From: JACZWL01 sp046756445
GTDB lineage: Bacteria > Pseudomonadota > Gammaproteobacteria > Steroidobacterales > Woeseiaceae
Reading direction: 5' to 3'
NCBI GenBank assembly: GCA_046756445.1
Contig: JBHHWI010000005.1
Span: 1 to 59,242 of the forward strand
Length of the DNA: 59,242 nt
The first letter of the stretch is position 1, and every line of letters begins with the position of its first letter. Below, in pieces: positions 1-8,032 of the stretch. The position numbers were made by a program, and so were the translations under genes. The notes below the pieces were generated by a model. The model had not been told where the DNA came from and did no database searches. It saw only the letters and a program-made list of their open reading frames with translations.

Positions 1-152
1 AGGGAAGAGCCAGTCAGGCGTAACGAGATCCGGCCACAGACCGGACAGCCGGTGAATCTTACACAGTGTCACCATCAACAAGCATCGCCATTCTTATCAA
101 AATCATGACCATCTCGGCAATCTCGGGCGGTCTCGTGCAATGTTCAGGCTAG
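1..152. mobile_element. Truncated copy of a dispersed inverted-repeat element
   Basis: This stretch matches 14686-14836. The first 50 bases are nearly identical, the middle has diverged, and the last 33 or so bases are again identical. The terminal arm at 131-152 equals the arm at 14815-14836. The matching left half would lie outside the window. The sequence begins exactly where the central hairpin of the full copy ends, as expected if assembly broke at a repeated palindrome. The outer CTAG of the arm supplies the TAG stop codon of nagZ. I see no coding capacity, so it is a non-autonomous element or a structured intergenic repeat. Confidence 0.75.
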
Positions 153-1195
153 CCATCCAGTTCCAGCGGCGGGCGGCCCTGCCAGTCAGTGAATCGCCTT
201 GCCGCGGTCTGCCATTCCTCGCTTGCGAGCAAGGCCTCCCGGACCACCTGTCCGGTGCCATGCAGGCGGGCCCGGCGCACCAGCGAGAGGGGGTTGGAAT
301 AATCGTTGAGAGACGACACCGCCGCCTGGGCGGCCGGCCGGTCATTACAGATCAATACCATGTCGCAGCCGGCTTCCAGGGCCAGTCTGGCCCGTTTCGG
401 CATCGTGCCATAACTCTCGGTGGCGCACATGGAAAGGTCATCGCAGAACACTGCGCCGTCGAACCCCAGGCGCGCGCGCAGCTCCGACTGAATCCAGTAC
501 CTGGAGAAACCCGCCGGCATGGAATCCATCCCGGAATATACGACGTGTGCCATCATGACTGCGGCAATCAATCCGTTGCCAATCAGCTTCTCATAGGGGC
601 GCATGTCGTCGAGGACATCACCGTAGTCACGACGGTCCGACGGCAGCGTCTCGTGAGAATCGGCAGCAACGGCCCCGTGCCCGGGAAAGTGCTTGGCAAC
701 TGCCACCATACCGGCGCTTCGCAGGCCGCGGCAGAACGCACCGGCAAGGTCGGCGACGGCCTCCGGGTCCTTATGGAATGCACGATCGCCGATGACCCTG
801 CTCACCCCCCAGTCGAGATCGGCGCAGGGAGCAAAACTGATGTCTATGCCCATCGACCGCAGCTCCGAGGCGCTCAACCAGCCGGCAGTCCTGGCCAGGA
901 GCAACGCTTCGCCGAGGTCGCTGTCGTATTCGTGGCCGATCCTGCCCATGGCGGGTATTTCGGTAAAGCCGTCACGAAATCGCTGTACCCGGCCGCCTTC
1001 GTGATCCGTTGCGACCAGGAGTGGCGGGCTGCGAAGGGCCCGGATCTCGCTGACCAGATCTGCGAGCTGAGCCGGACTCTCGAAATTCCGGCTGAACAGG
1101 ATGACGCCGCCGACCGCGGGCTCACGCAGCAGGCTGCGGTCCGCCGGCGTGACGGCGCAGCCTTCGATATCCAGCATGACGGGTCCGAGAGCCAT
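149..1195 (-). CDS. nagZ: Beta-N-acetylhexosaminidase NagZ
   Basis: NagZ is a cytoplasmic glycoside hydrolase family 3 enzyme that removes GlcNAc from anhydromuropeptides during peptidoglycan recycling. The protein has 348 residues, normal for the family. It shows the KHFPGHG motif near residue 168, followed by the catalytic-loop DSH, and a CDDLSM motif near residue 250. The open frame reaches 1462, but I chose the ATG at 1195 because the product then begins MALGPVMLDIEG like other NagZ proteins and no longer overlaps rlmD. It is the last gene of the minus-strand rpoE-to-nagZ series. Its stop codon lies inside the terminal arm of the repeat element. Confidence 0.93.
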   Translation of the reverse strand: MALGPVMLDIEGCAVTPADRSLLREPAVGGVILFSRNFESPAQLADLVSEIRALRSPPLLVATDHEGGRVQRFRDGFTEIPAMGRIGHEYDSDLGEALLLARTAGWLSASELRSMGIDISFAPCADLDWGVSRVIGDRAFHKDPEAVADLAGAFCRGLRSAGMVAVAKHFPGHGAVAADSHETLPSDRRDYGDVLDDMRPYEKLIGNGLIAAVMMAHVVYSGMDSMPAGFSRYWIQSELRARLGFDGAVFCDDLSMCATESYGTMPKRARLALEAGCDMVLICNDRPAAQAAVSSLNDYSNPLSLVRRARLHGTGQVVREALLASEEWQTAARRFTDWQGRPPLELDG

Positions 1196-1238
1196 AAATC
1201 CGGCCAGGCGCGATTGAACGCCTAACTTATTACTTTTT

Positions 1239-2543
1239 TTATTGTTTATGAAGCAAAGCGATGGACTCGACATGCCTGGTATGGGGGAACATGTCGACGA
1301 TTCCCGCGGCCGACAGTCGGTAGCCCCGCAATTCGAGTTCCCTGAGGTCCCTCGCCAGCGTCCCCGGATGACAGGACACATAGACGATTTTCGACGGGGC
1401 AATCGATCGGATGTGCCGGACCACTTCCGGCGCGCCGCTCCTCGGTGGGTCGAGTAGCACACCGGTCCAGCCGTCGGCCAGCCAGCGCTCCTTCCCGTCG
1501 ATTCGACTCAGGTCGGCACGGCGAAACTCGATAGCGCGAATCCCGTTTTGCGCTGCATTTGCCGTGGCGCGGTCGACCAGGCTCTGTTCGTTCTCGACAC
1601 CGCTGACGTAGCCACAGGTCCTGGCCAGCGGCAGCGCAAAATTGCCGATGCCACAGAAGAGATCGAGGATGCGGTCCTCTTTTGCCGGCTGCAGCAGCTC
1701 GAGCGCCGTTGCCACCAGGCGCCGGTTTACCGGCCCGTTGACCTGGACGAAGTCGGCCGCCTCGAATTCGATGGTCACGTCGAAATCGGGCAGCCTGTAG
1801 CTGAGCGGCGGCAACGGTCCTTCCGGGTAGACGAGCGAAATCGAATCGAGGCGGCCGGGTTGCAGGTAGATCCGCAGGCCGTGTCCTTGTCCGAAAGACC
1901 TCAGCTGCACGAGGTCCGAGTCATTTGGCGGATCGAGCACGCGGAATACGAGCGCCGTCGCGTTGTCGGCGCAGGCCACCTCGATCTGTGGCAGGCGACC
2001 GCGAATGCTCAGCCGTCCGATGAGTTCGCTCAGCGGCTCGATCAGGCTGTCGACCGGGCGCGCAAGCACTTCGCAGCGATGCATGTCGGTGACCAGCGGT
2101 GCGTGGCGTTCCCGGAATCCGACCAGCACGCGCCCCTTCCCGGCGACGTCTTTCACGGCCAGCCGCGCGCGGCGACGGTACTTCCAGGGTGAGTCATGAA
2201 TCGGCGGCAGCCATCGCAGTGGCGCAAGCTGCCCAATGCTTTCCAGCGCGTCCGCGAGCGCCCGTTGCTTGATCCTGCGTTGCTCGGACCCGGCGACGTG
2301 TTGCAGCGTGCAGCCCCCACAGACGCCGAATACGGCACAGCGCGGTTGCACCCGCTTCGGCGACGCGGACAGGACCTCCAGCAATTGCGCCTCGTCGTAA
2401 TTGCGTCGCCGCTTGCGGCGCACAAAACGCACCTCCTCCCCTTCGAGCGCGTCGGCCACGAACACTTTCTTGCCCGACAGGTCGGCGATACCTCGTCCGT
2501 CGTGGCTGACGGAGGCGATGCAGGCGGTTTCCGGCTCGCGCAT
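1239..2543 (-). CDS. rlmD: 23S rRNA (uracil-1939-C5) methyltransferase RlmD
   Basis: RlmD methylates U1939 of 23S rRNA using S-adenosylmethionine. The 434-residue protein has an N-terminal TRAM-like region, then iron-sulfur ligands C69, C75 and C78 (CAVFGVCGGC), with the fourth Cys probably in MHRCEVL. The SAM motif is LDLFCGIGNFALPLA. The substrate-binding LLDPPRSGA and the catalytic-cysteine segment YVSCHPGTLARDL complete the RlmD/TrmA pattern. The start ATG overlaps the stop of the upstream exonuclease gene by one base (TGATG), which suggests translational coupling. About 43 bases separate it from nagZ. Confidence 0.95.
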   Translation of the reverse strand: MREPETACIASVSHDGRGIADLSGKKVFVADALEGEEVRFVRRKRRRNYDEAQLLEVLSASPKRVQPRCAVFGVCGGCTLQHVAGSEQRRIKQRALADALESIGQLAPLRWLPPIHDSPWKYRRRARLAVKDVAGKGRVLVGFRERHAPLVTDMHRCEVLARPVDSLIEPLSELIGRLSIRGRLPQIEVACADNATALVFRVLDPPNDSDLVQLRSFGQGHGLRIYLQPGRLDSISLVYPEGPLPPLSYRLPDFDVTIEFEAADFVQVNGPVNRRLVATALELLQPAKEDRILDLFCGIGNFALPLARTCGYVSGVENEQSLVDRATANAAQNGIRAIEFRRADLSRIDGKERWLADGWTGVLLDPPRSGAPEVVRHIRSIAPSKIVYVSCHPGTLARDLRELELRGYRLSAAGIVDMFPHTRHVESIALLHKQ

Positions 2544-3316
2544 CAGTCGGCCGGCCAGGCTGCCGCGAACTCGTTCAGGTGCGGTTGGTCCATCGAAGCC
2601 AGGGTCGATCGAACGAGCTCGTACTCCCGGTGCAGCCCCTCATGGTCGATATTGCCCCGCATGAACTCGAAACGCAGGTAGATCAGGTAGGTATTCAGGA
2701 CGTCCGTCTCGCAGTACGCGCGTATCTGGTCGATGCCGCCGTCCCGCCAGGTCTGCCAGACCTTGTCGCCGCTCATGCCCAGCTTGCCCGGAAAGCCGAG
2801 CAGTACCGCGGCCTGATCGAGGCTGGCCCGGCCGCGCCCCTGAAAACCGGACAGGACCTCCATCAGGTCAATGTGACGCCAGTGAAAGCGATTGAGGTAA
2901 TTGTTGTAGCGAAATTCCCGGTCGCTGTCGCCGGTTTCCCAGTAACGGGGCGCCTCGATGTTGTTCTTGAGCGCCCGAAAGTGCAGCACCGGCAGATCGA
3001 AACCCGAGCCATTCCAGGAAACGAGGTCCGGCGAGTATCTATCGATGCCGTCGAAGAACCTCCGCACCAGCTCTGCCTCGTCCGAGTCCCTTTTGCCCAG
3101 ACTCCAGACCCTGAAGCTGTCCCCCGTCCTGAGCGCGACAGAGATAGCGACTATCCTGTGCTGATGCGGCGGCAGGAAATCGTTGCCCGTGGCCTGCTGC
3201 CGCTTGAATGTCATCGCAGAGGCGACATCTTCATCGGACAGTTCGTGCAGATCCCACATGCGCCGTCCGAACTCGACGTCGGGAATGGTTTCGATATCGA
3301 ACGCGAAACAATGCAC
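2543..3316 (-). CDS. Predicted PolB-type 3'-5' exonuclease
   Basis: The 257-residue protein resembles the DnaQ-fold exonuclease domain of family B DNA polymerases, found as a stand-alone protein in many proteobacteria. FAFDIETIPD near the N-terminus gives the two acidic Exo I residues (D7, E9). SWNGSGFDLPVL near residue 100 fits Exo II. AYCETDVLNTYLIYLR near residue 210 fits Exo III. The polymerase part is absent. The natural substrate is not established for this family. It is coupled to rlmD downstream and lies next to acpS with no gap, so it is probably co-transcribed with both. Confidence 0.85.
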   Translation of the reverse strand: MHCFAFDIETIPDVEFGRRMWDLHELSDEDVASAMTFKRQQATGNDFLPPHQHRIVAISVALRTGDSFRVWSLGKRDSDEAELVRRFFDGIDRYSPDLVSWNGSGFDLPVLHFRALKNNIEAPRYWETGDSDREFRYNNYLNRFHWRHIDLMEVLSGFQGRGRASLDQAAVLLGFPGKLGMSGDKVWQTWRDGGIDQIRAYCETDVLNTYLIYLRFEFMRGNIDHEGLHREYELVRSTLASMDQPHLNEFAAAWPAD

Positions 3317-3697
3317 TCAGATTCTCTCGACGACGGCGAAAGCCATTATCAATCCGGCATCGTCGGTCAGACTGATGTGGCTCGCGCCGATGCCGAGACG
3401 CTCGCACACGCTCTTGCCCCGCTCGGAGTAAATGACCACGGGACGCCCCCAGTCGTTGTTCAGGATGCCCACGTCACGAATCCACATGCCATGCCGGAAA
3501 CCGGTGCCCATCGCCTTGACGGTTGCCTCCTTGGCTGCAAAACGCATGGCAAGAAAGCGTGTCGGCCACTTGTTGCGCTCGAAGAGTTCACGTTCCTCGT
3601 CCATCAGCAGCCGATCGACGAAGTGCTCCCCGAATCGATCGTAAGTGTCCTGAATACGGTTGAGCTCGATGATGTCAGCGCCGACACCGAAGATCAT
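3317..3697 (-). CDS. acpS: Holo-[acyl-carrier-protein] synthase
   Basis: AcpS transfers the 4'-phosphopantetheine arm of coenzyme A to acyl carrier protein, a requirement for fatty acid synthesis. The 126-residue protein has the usual length. It carries the magnesium-binding Asp in GVGADIIEL (D8) and the Glu in RFAAKEATVKAMGTG, the two signatures of the family. The ATG overlaps the pdxJ stop by four bases (ATGA). The pdxJ-acpS order after recO is the common gammaproteobacterial arrangement. Confidence 0.96.
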   Translation of the reverse strand: MIFGVGADIIELNRIQDTYDRFGEHFVDRLLMDEERELFERNKWPTRFLAMRFAAKEATVKAMGTGFRHGMWIRDVGILNNDWGRPVVIYSERGKSVCERLGIGASHISLTDDAGLIMAFAVVERI

Positions 3698-4428
3698 GAG
3701 GCCCTCGCCTCGTTCATCAGGCGCTTCATCTCGCCCACGGCTATGCTGATGCCGTCGAACACGGACTGCGCAATGATCGCGTGACCGATATTGAGTTCGA
3801 CGATCTCCGGGATGCGGGCTATTGCTGTCACGTTGTGATAATGCAGACCGTGCCCCGCATGCACGGTCAGGCCGAATTTCTTCCCATAAGCCGCGGCCGA
3901 TCTCACCCGCCGGAGTTCGGTCTCCTGCTCCGCGCCTTGTGCATCGGCATAAGCTCCGGTATGCAGCTCCACCACGGGCGATCCTGCTTCGACCGCCGCA
4001 TCCAGCTGTTTTTCATCCGGATCGATAAAAAGCGAAACCCGGATGCCATTATTCGTCAGGCGGGAACAGGCGTCGGCGACCTTGTCCAGCTGCGCCGCCA
4101 CGTCGAGTCCGCCTTCCGTGGTCAGTTCCTCCCGCTTCTCGGGAACCAGACAACAGTCGCCGGGACCGACCTCCGTCGCTATCCCGAGCATATCCTCGGT
4201 CACCGCCATTTCGAGATTCATCCGGGTCTGCATGCGTTCCTTCAGGGCATGGAGGTCGCGATCCTGTATGTGTCGGCGGTCTTCCCGCAAATGCAGCGTG
4301 ATGCTGTCGGCGCCGGATTTTTCGGCGATCAGTGCCGCATCGATCGGATCCGGGTAGGCGGTGCCGCGCGCCTGACGCAGCGTCGCAACATGGTCGATGT
4401 TGACGCCGAGATGTAATTTGTTGCCCAT
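3694..4428 (-). CDS. pdxJ: Pyridoxine 5'-phosphate synthase PdxJ
   Basis: PdxJ condenses 1-deoxy-D-xylulose 5-phosphate (DXP) with 3-amino-2-oxopropyl phosphate to form pyridoxine 5'-phosphate. The 244-residue TIM-barrel protein begins with the family hallmark LGVNIDHVATLRQARG and has HLREDRRHIQDRD near residue 50. The C-terminal VHAGHGLHYHNV and ELNIGHAIIAQSVF phosphate-binding segments are present. DXP is made by Dxs, also the first enzyme of the MEP isoprenoid pathway. An intact pdxJ therefore argues that dxs is retained even though dxr, ispD and ispF are missing from their usual sites in this window. Confidence 0.96.
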   Translation of the reverse strand: MGNKLHLGVNIDHVATLRQARGTAYPDPIDAALIAEKSGADSITLHLREDRRHIQDRDLHALKERMQTRMNLEMAVTEDMLGIATEVGPGDCCLVPEKREELTTEGGLDVAAQLDKVADACSRLTNNGIRVSLFIDPDEKQLDAAVEAGSPVVELHTGAYADAQGAEQETELRRVRSAAAYGKKFGLTVHAGHGLHYHNVTAIARIPEIVELNIGHAIIAQSVFDGISIAVGEMKRLMNEARAS

Positions 4429-4465
4429 GGTAGCTCGTTACCCCCGTCAGTCTGGTCCTGGGATT

Positions 4466-5182
4466 CTACGGCGAATGTGAATCGGCTGCCCGTCGTAATT
4501 CGAGCAATACTTTCCGGCTCTTGAGTTCCTTTCCCCCCAGGTGAAATGTGATGACTTCGCGAAGAAGTCGTCCGGCGCAGCTCAGTATCTCGGGCTGATC
4601 GAAGTCCTCGTTCCTGACGGCGTTCAGCTCACGTCCGGAGAAGACCATCGGCCCCTCACGATCGGCGATCGGCACGGGGCCCTGGTCAACACGGTACTCG
4701 TACATTCCTTCGGCATTCACACGATCCAGATTCAGTGCATAGCCGAGTAGCCGCAGCAGCTCCATTTCAAAATGACGAAGCGGCATCGCCACGTCGGTCG
4801 ATGCAGCGAGGTTCTCGATTGTGCGCGCATAGGCGTTGAACACCTCCGGCTGGGGATCGTGCCGGTGCAGCAGCCTGAGCAATAGCTCGTTGGCATAGTA
4901 CCCGGACAGCAGGGCATCGCCCTGCAATGATATCGGCGGACCATTCATCTCCGCGCCGGTCAGGGTGCCCAGGTCCGACCGAATCACCCAGGAAAGCTTG
5001 AGCGGCAGGAACGGCCGGAGAATGCCGCGCAATCGGGATTTCGCCGAGCGGCTGCCGCGGGCCACCAGCGCCAGGCGTCCGTGGCTCGGACTGAGGACGT
5101 CCAGGATCTTGCTGGTATCTCTGAATGGCCGGTGATGCAACAGAAAGGCCGGCTCACCGTGTACGCGTTTACTAGCCTGCAT
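4466..5182 (-). CDS. recO: DNA repair protein RecO
   Basis: RecO works with RecR to load RecA onto SSB-coated single-stranded DNA in RecF-pathway recombination. The 238-residue protein has the N-terminal OB-fold segment typical of RecO (PAFLLHHRPFRDTSKILDVLS, followed by a basic GSRSAKSRLRG stretch) and the helical C-terminal half containing LSGYYANELLLRLL. No four-cysteine zinc site is visible, as is usual in the enterobacterial type. It starts four bases downstream of era and sits in the conserved rnc-era-recO-pdxJ-acpS series. Confidence 0.92.
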   Translation of the reverse strand: MQASKRVHGEPAFLLHHRPFRDTSKILDVLSPSHGRLALVARGSRSAKSRLRGILRPFLPLKLSWVIRSDLGTLTGAEMNGPPISLQGDALLSGYYANELLLRLLHRHDPQPEVFNAYARTIENLAASTDVAMPLRHFEMELLRLLGYALNLDRVNAEGMYEYRVDQGPVPIADREGPMVFSGRELNAVRNEDFDQPEILSCAGRLLREVITFHLGGKELKSRKVLLELRRAADSHSP

Positions 5183-5186
5183 TCGC

Positions 5187-6080
5187 CTATTCGTATCCCA
5201 GCCTGAGGAGTTCCCTCTCGCTGTCGGCCCAGTTGTCTTTTACCCTGACCCAGAGTTCGAGGTGAACGGGCATATCCATCTTTGCCTTGAGTTCGAGGCG
5301 CGCCTGCCGGCCCGCTTTCTTGAGCACGTTGCCGCCTTTGCCGACAACGATTCCCTTCTGGCTGTCGCGCTCCACCCAGATTATCGCGTTGATTCTCACA
5401 CCCTCGCGCTCTTTCTCGATTCGCTCGACCTGTACCGTCAAACCGTACGGCACCTCCTGGCGCAGCGACCACGTGAGTTTTTCGCGAATGAGTTCGGCAA
5501 TCTGAAACGCCTCGCTTCGATCGGTAATCATTTCATCCGGAAACAAAGCTGCCGACTCAGGCAGATATTTCGGAATCAGCTCCACCAGCGTATCGAGATT
5601 GTCATTCAGTTTTGCAGATATCGGCACGACCTCTTCGAAGTCGTGACGCTGGGCCATAGCCGATATCATGGACAGAAGCTCCTCTTTGGGATGCACTTTA
5701 TCGATTTTATTCAGCAGCGCAATAACCGGCACGGAGGAGTTCTTCAAGCGCTCCAGTACGTCCTGGTCTTCCACCGTCCACCGATTGGCTTCGCTGACAA
5801 ACAGGATCACATCAGCGTCCGCCAGTGCACCGGCCGCGGTGCGGTTCATCATGCGATTCATGGTTTTCGAAGCACCGCGATGCAAGCCCGGTGTATCGAC
5901 AAAGACTATCTGGCATCCCTTTGCCGTGCGCACACCGAGAATACGGTGTCTCGTCGTTTGTGGCTTCGGCGTGACGATGCTGACCTTGGCTTGCAGGATC
6001 GCGTTGATCAGAGTGGACTTGCCGACATTCGGTCGCCCGACGACAGCGACAAAACCACACCGGCTGACGACCTCCGACAC
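5187..6080 (-). CDS. era: GTPase Era
   Basis: Era is an essential GTPase that binds the 3' end of 16S rRNA and assists 30S assembly. The 297-residue protein contains G1 GRPNVGKSTL near residue 15, G3 DTPG, and G4 NKID near residue 125. The C-terminal KH domain carries the GIVVGKGGNVLKK loop. It follows rnc by only three bases, consistent with the conserved rnc-era operon in which RNase III autoregulates its own mRNA, though I did not find the processing hairpin. Confidence 0.97.
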   Translation of the reverse strand: MSEVVSRCGFVAVVGRPNVGKSTLINAILQAKVSIVTPKPQTTRHRILGVRTAKGCQIVFVDTPGLHRGASKTMNRMMNRTAAGALADADVILFVSEANRWTVEDQDVLERLKNSSVPVIALLNKIDKVHPKEELLSMISAMAQRHDFEEVVPISAKLNDNLDTLVELIPKYLPESAALFPDEMITDRSEAFQIAELIREKLTWSLRQEVPYGLTVQVERIEKEREGVRINAIIWVERDSQKGIVVGKGGNVLKKAGRQARLELKAKMDMPVHLELWVRVKDNWADSERELLRLGYE

Positions 6081-6083
6081 TGG

Positions 6084-6764
6084 CTAATCCGCCTTCTCGA
6101 GTGCCGCCAACATTCGTTGCGCCGACTCCTGTTCCGCTTCCCTTCGCGTACTGCCCTGCCCGGTCGTGCTTGCGTCCAGGTGCCCGATTGTGCAACTGAC
6201 GCTGAAGATCTGGTCGTGAGCCTTGCCGTCGACCTTCTCGACCCGATATTCCGGCAAAGCAATTTTTCTTGACTGCATGAGTTCCTGCAGGCGTGTTTTC
6301 GGGTCCCTTTGCCCCGCCGAGTCCGGAATCTCGTCGAGGCGTCCCGCATATGCATTGTGGATGACTCGCCGTGCTTCATCGAAACCCGAGTCCAGGTAAA
6401 CGGCCCCGAAGACCGCCTCGAGGGCGTCGGCGAGGATCGAGGCCCGTCTGTAGCCACCGCTCTTCTTCTCGCCCGAACCGAGAATCAGATGATCGCCGAT
6501 GCCGAGCCGTGTCGACAAATCCGCGAGCATCGTGTCTTTGACCAACGATGATCGCAATCGACTAAGAGTGCCCTCGCTTGCATCGGGGCGCTGTGAATAG
6601 ACGGCTTCGGATACGACGAAATCCAGGACGGCGTCGCCGAGAAACTCGAGCCGTTCGTTGTTGACGCCCGGAGCACTGCGATGCGTCAGCGCGTGTTCCA
6701 GGAGCTGGATATTCTGAAATTCGTAATCCAGCGACTTCTTCAGCCAGGTCGCCGTCTTATGCAA
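6084..6764 (-). CDS. rnc: Ribonuclease III
   Basis: RNase III cleaves double-stranded RNA, including rRNA precursors and structured mRNAs. The 226-residue protein has the signature NERLEFLGDAVLDFVVSE near residue 35, which includes catalytic Glu and Asp residues, and a second acidic patch in DALEAVFGAVYLD near residue 115. A C-terminal double-stranded RNA-binding domain follows (KTRLQELMQSRK onward). Length and domain order match the E. coli enzyme. It lies between the DUF4845 gene and era. Confidence 0.97.
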   Translation of the reverse strand: MHKTATWLKKSLDYEFQNIQLLEHALTHRSAPGVNNERLEFLGDAVLDFVVSEAVYSQRPDASEGTLSRLRSSLVKDTMLADLSTRLGIGDHLILGSGEKKSGGYRRASILADALEAVFGAVYLDSGFDEARRVIHNAYAGRLDEIPDSAGQRDPKTRLQELMQSRKIALPEYRVEKVDGKAHDQIFSVSCTIGHLDASTTGQGSTRREAEQESAQRMLAALEKAD

Positions 6765-6796
6765 TAGGGTCGCTCTTTTGTCCGGTTGGTTGTCCC

Positions 6797-7207
6797 CTAG
6801 CGGCGCACCAACACTGTCTTGTTGAAATGTACGGTGAACGATACGTTGCCGATAAAAGGGGTCGTATGATCGTACACCGCCTCGACCCGGAAACCGCTGC
6901 TGCTATTTACTACTTTGATGTCTCTTGCTGTGATCTTGCCGACGCTCTCGACGTCGAATCGCCTGGATATCGATTTCCGGATTGCCGCCCGCGAGGGATT
7001 GTGGCCGTCATACTCCTTGTATACACCTTCCAGTACCCCGACGACCTTCATGTAATTGAGATAGACCGGCGTAAGACGTATTGCCGCAAACGCGAACAGG
7101 CCGACGAAGATTGCCAGAATCAGGAAGCCCAGCGCCGTCATGCCAGCCTGGCGGGACTGCATCCGTCCAATCAATTTTCCGCTTCGAAACATACACTTAC
7201 TCGACAT
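6797..7207 (-). CDS. DUF4845 membrane protein
   Basis: This 136-residue protein of unknown function belongs to the DUF4845 family, which is typically encoded between lepB and rnc in gammaproteobacteria, as here. A single transmembrane helix (MTALGFLILAIFVGLFAFAA) follows a short basic N-terminus. The rest is predicted to be extracytoplasmic, with one globular domain ending in VSFTVHFNKTVLV. Internal ATGs near 7162 or 7138 could be the true start, because homologues often begin just before the glycine-methionine that opens the helix. No catalytic motif is visible. Confidence 0.8.
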   Translation of the reverse strand: MSSKCMFRSGKLIGRMQSRQAGMTALGFLILAIFVGLFAFAAIRLTPVYLNYMKVVGVLEGVYKEYDGHNPSRAAIRKSISRRFDVESVGKITARDIKVVNSSSGFRVEAVYDHTTPFIGNVSFTVHFNKTVLVRR

Positions 7208-7261
7208 TGCCAGACTGAGGCTAGCGCAATTCTAACCGTGAAGTCAGTGACTGGCACCACA

Positions 7262-8023
7262 TTATTCTATCTTGGTGCCGATCCGGCTCCATTCCGGCCA
7301 CTCCAGCCCGTCCATATGCATCCAGATCCGGACGGCTTCGCCGACGAGGTGGGTCTCGGGAATCGCGTCGATGAAGCGGCTGTCCCGGCTGTTGTCCCGA
7401 TTATCCCCCATCATGAAATAGTGGCCGTCCGGAACATGGTAGGTACCGTCGCGCATGGTGTTATCGGGATCCGTCACGAGAATTGCATGGTCACGCTCAT
7501 CGAGCTGCTCTACGTACCGGGCTGCCGATGATGTGCCGGCTGCGCCCGGTGTCACGGCCACGAGCCGTCCGTTGATTATCAGTCGGTGGCGCGCATAGAC
7601 GATCTCGTCGCCCGGCAGTCCCACCACCCGCTTGATGTAGTTGACATTCGGTTCGGACGGCAGACGAAATACCACTACGTCGCCCCGATTCGGCTCGCCG
7701 GTCTCGATGATCTTCTTCTCTATCACGGGCAGGCGCAGACCATAGGAGTATTTCTTGACGAAGATGTAGTCGCCCTGCAGCAGCGTCGGCATCATCGAAC
7801 CGGACGGGATTCTGAACGGCTCGAAAATGAACGACCTGATTACCAGAACGAGCAGCAGTACCGGGAAGAACGAACGTGAATAGTCGATCGTGGTATTCAG
7901 TACGGTATTTTCGGAGCTGGCTGATCCGAAATCGCGCTTGCGCAGATAGAACCTGTCGTACGCGACCACGGCGCCCGTAAAGGCTGTTGCCAGGGTCAGG
8001 ATCAATGCAAGGTTAATACTCAA
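7262..8023 (-). CDS. lepB: Signal peptidase I
   Basis: LepB cleaves signal peptides from exported proteins at the periplasmic face of the inner membrane. The 253-residue protein has two N-terminal membrane segments (about residues 3-21 and 52-64). It carries the catalytic serine in FRIPSGSMMPTL, the catalytic lysine in NYIKRVVGLPGDEI, and the conserved MGDNRDNSRDSR box near residue 205. It directly follows lepA with a nine-base gap, the standard lepA-lepB pair. Its substrates include other products of this window such as the BamA and Skp precursors. Confidence 0.96.
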   Translation of the reverse strand: MSINLALILTLATAFTGAVVAYDRFYLRKRDFGSASSENTVLNTTIDYSRSFFPVLLLVLVIRSFIFEPFRIPSGSMMPTLLQGDYIFVKKYSYGLRLPVIEKKIIETGEPNRGDVVVFRLPSEPNVNYIKRVVGLPGDEIVYARHRLIINGRLVAVTPGAAGTSSAARYVEQLDERDHAILVTDPDNTMRDGTYHVPDGHYFMMGDNRDNSRDSRFIDAIPETHLVGEAVRIWMHMDGLEWPEWSRIGTKIE

Positions 8024-8032
8024 AACTCAGTC

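Noticed and set aside
140..1225. 361-codon plus-strand ORF opposite nagZ
   Set aside because: It is the antisense shadow of nagZ in a GC-rich genome. The product shows no family motif and the minus-strand frame has all NagZ signatures.
1196..1238. AT-rich spacer between rlmD and nagZ as a terminator
   Set aside because: There are A and T runs but no GC stem in front of them. It may hold a weak nagZ promoter, but I cannot support one.
2579..3784. 401-codon plus-strand ORF
   Set aside because: It runs antisense through the exonuclease, acpS and pdxJ genes without domain-like sequence, so it is a shadow.
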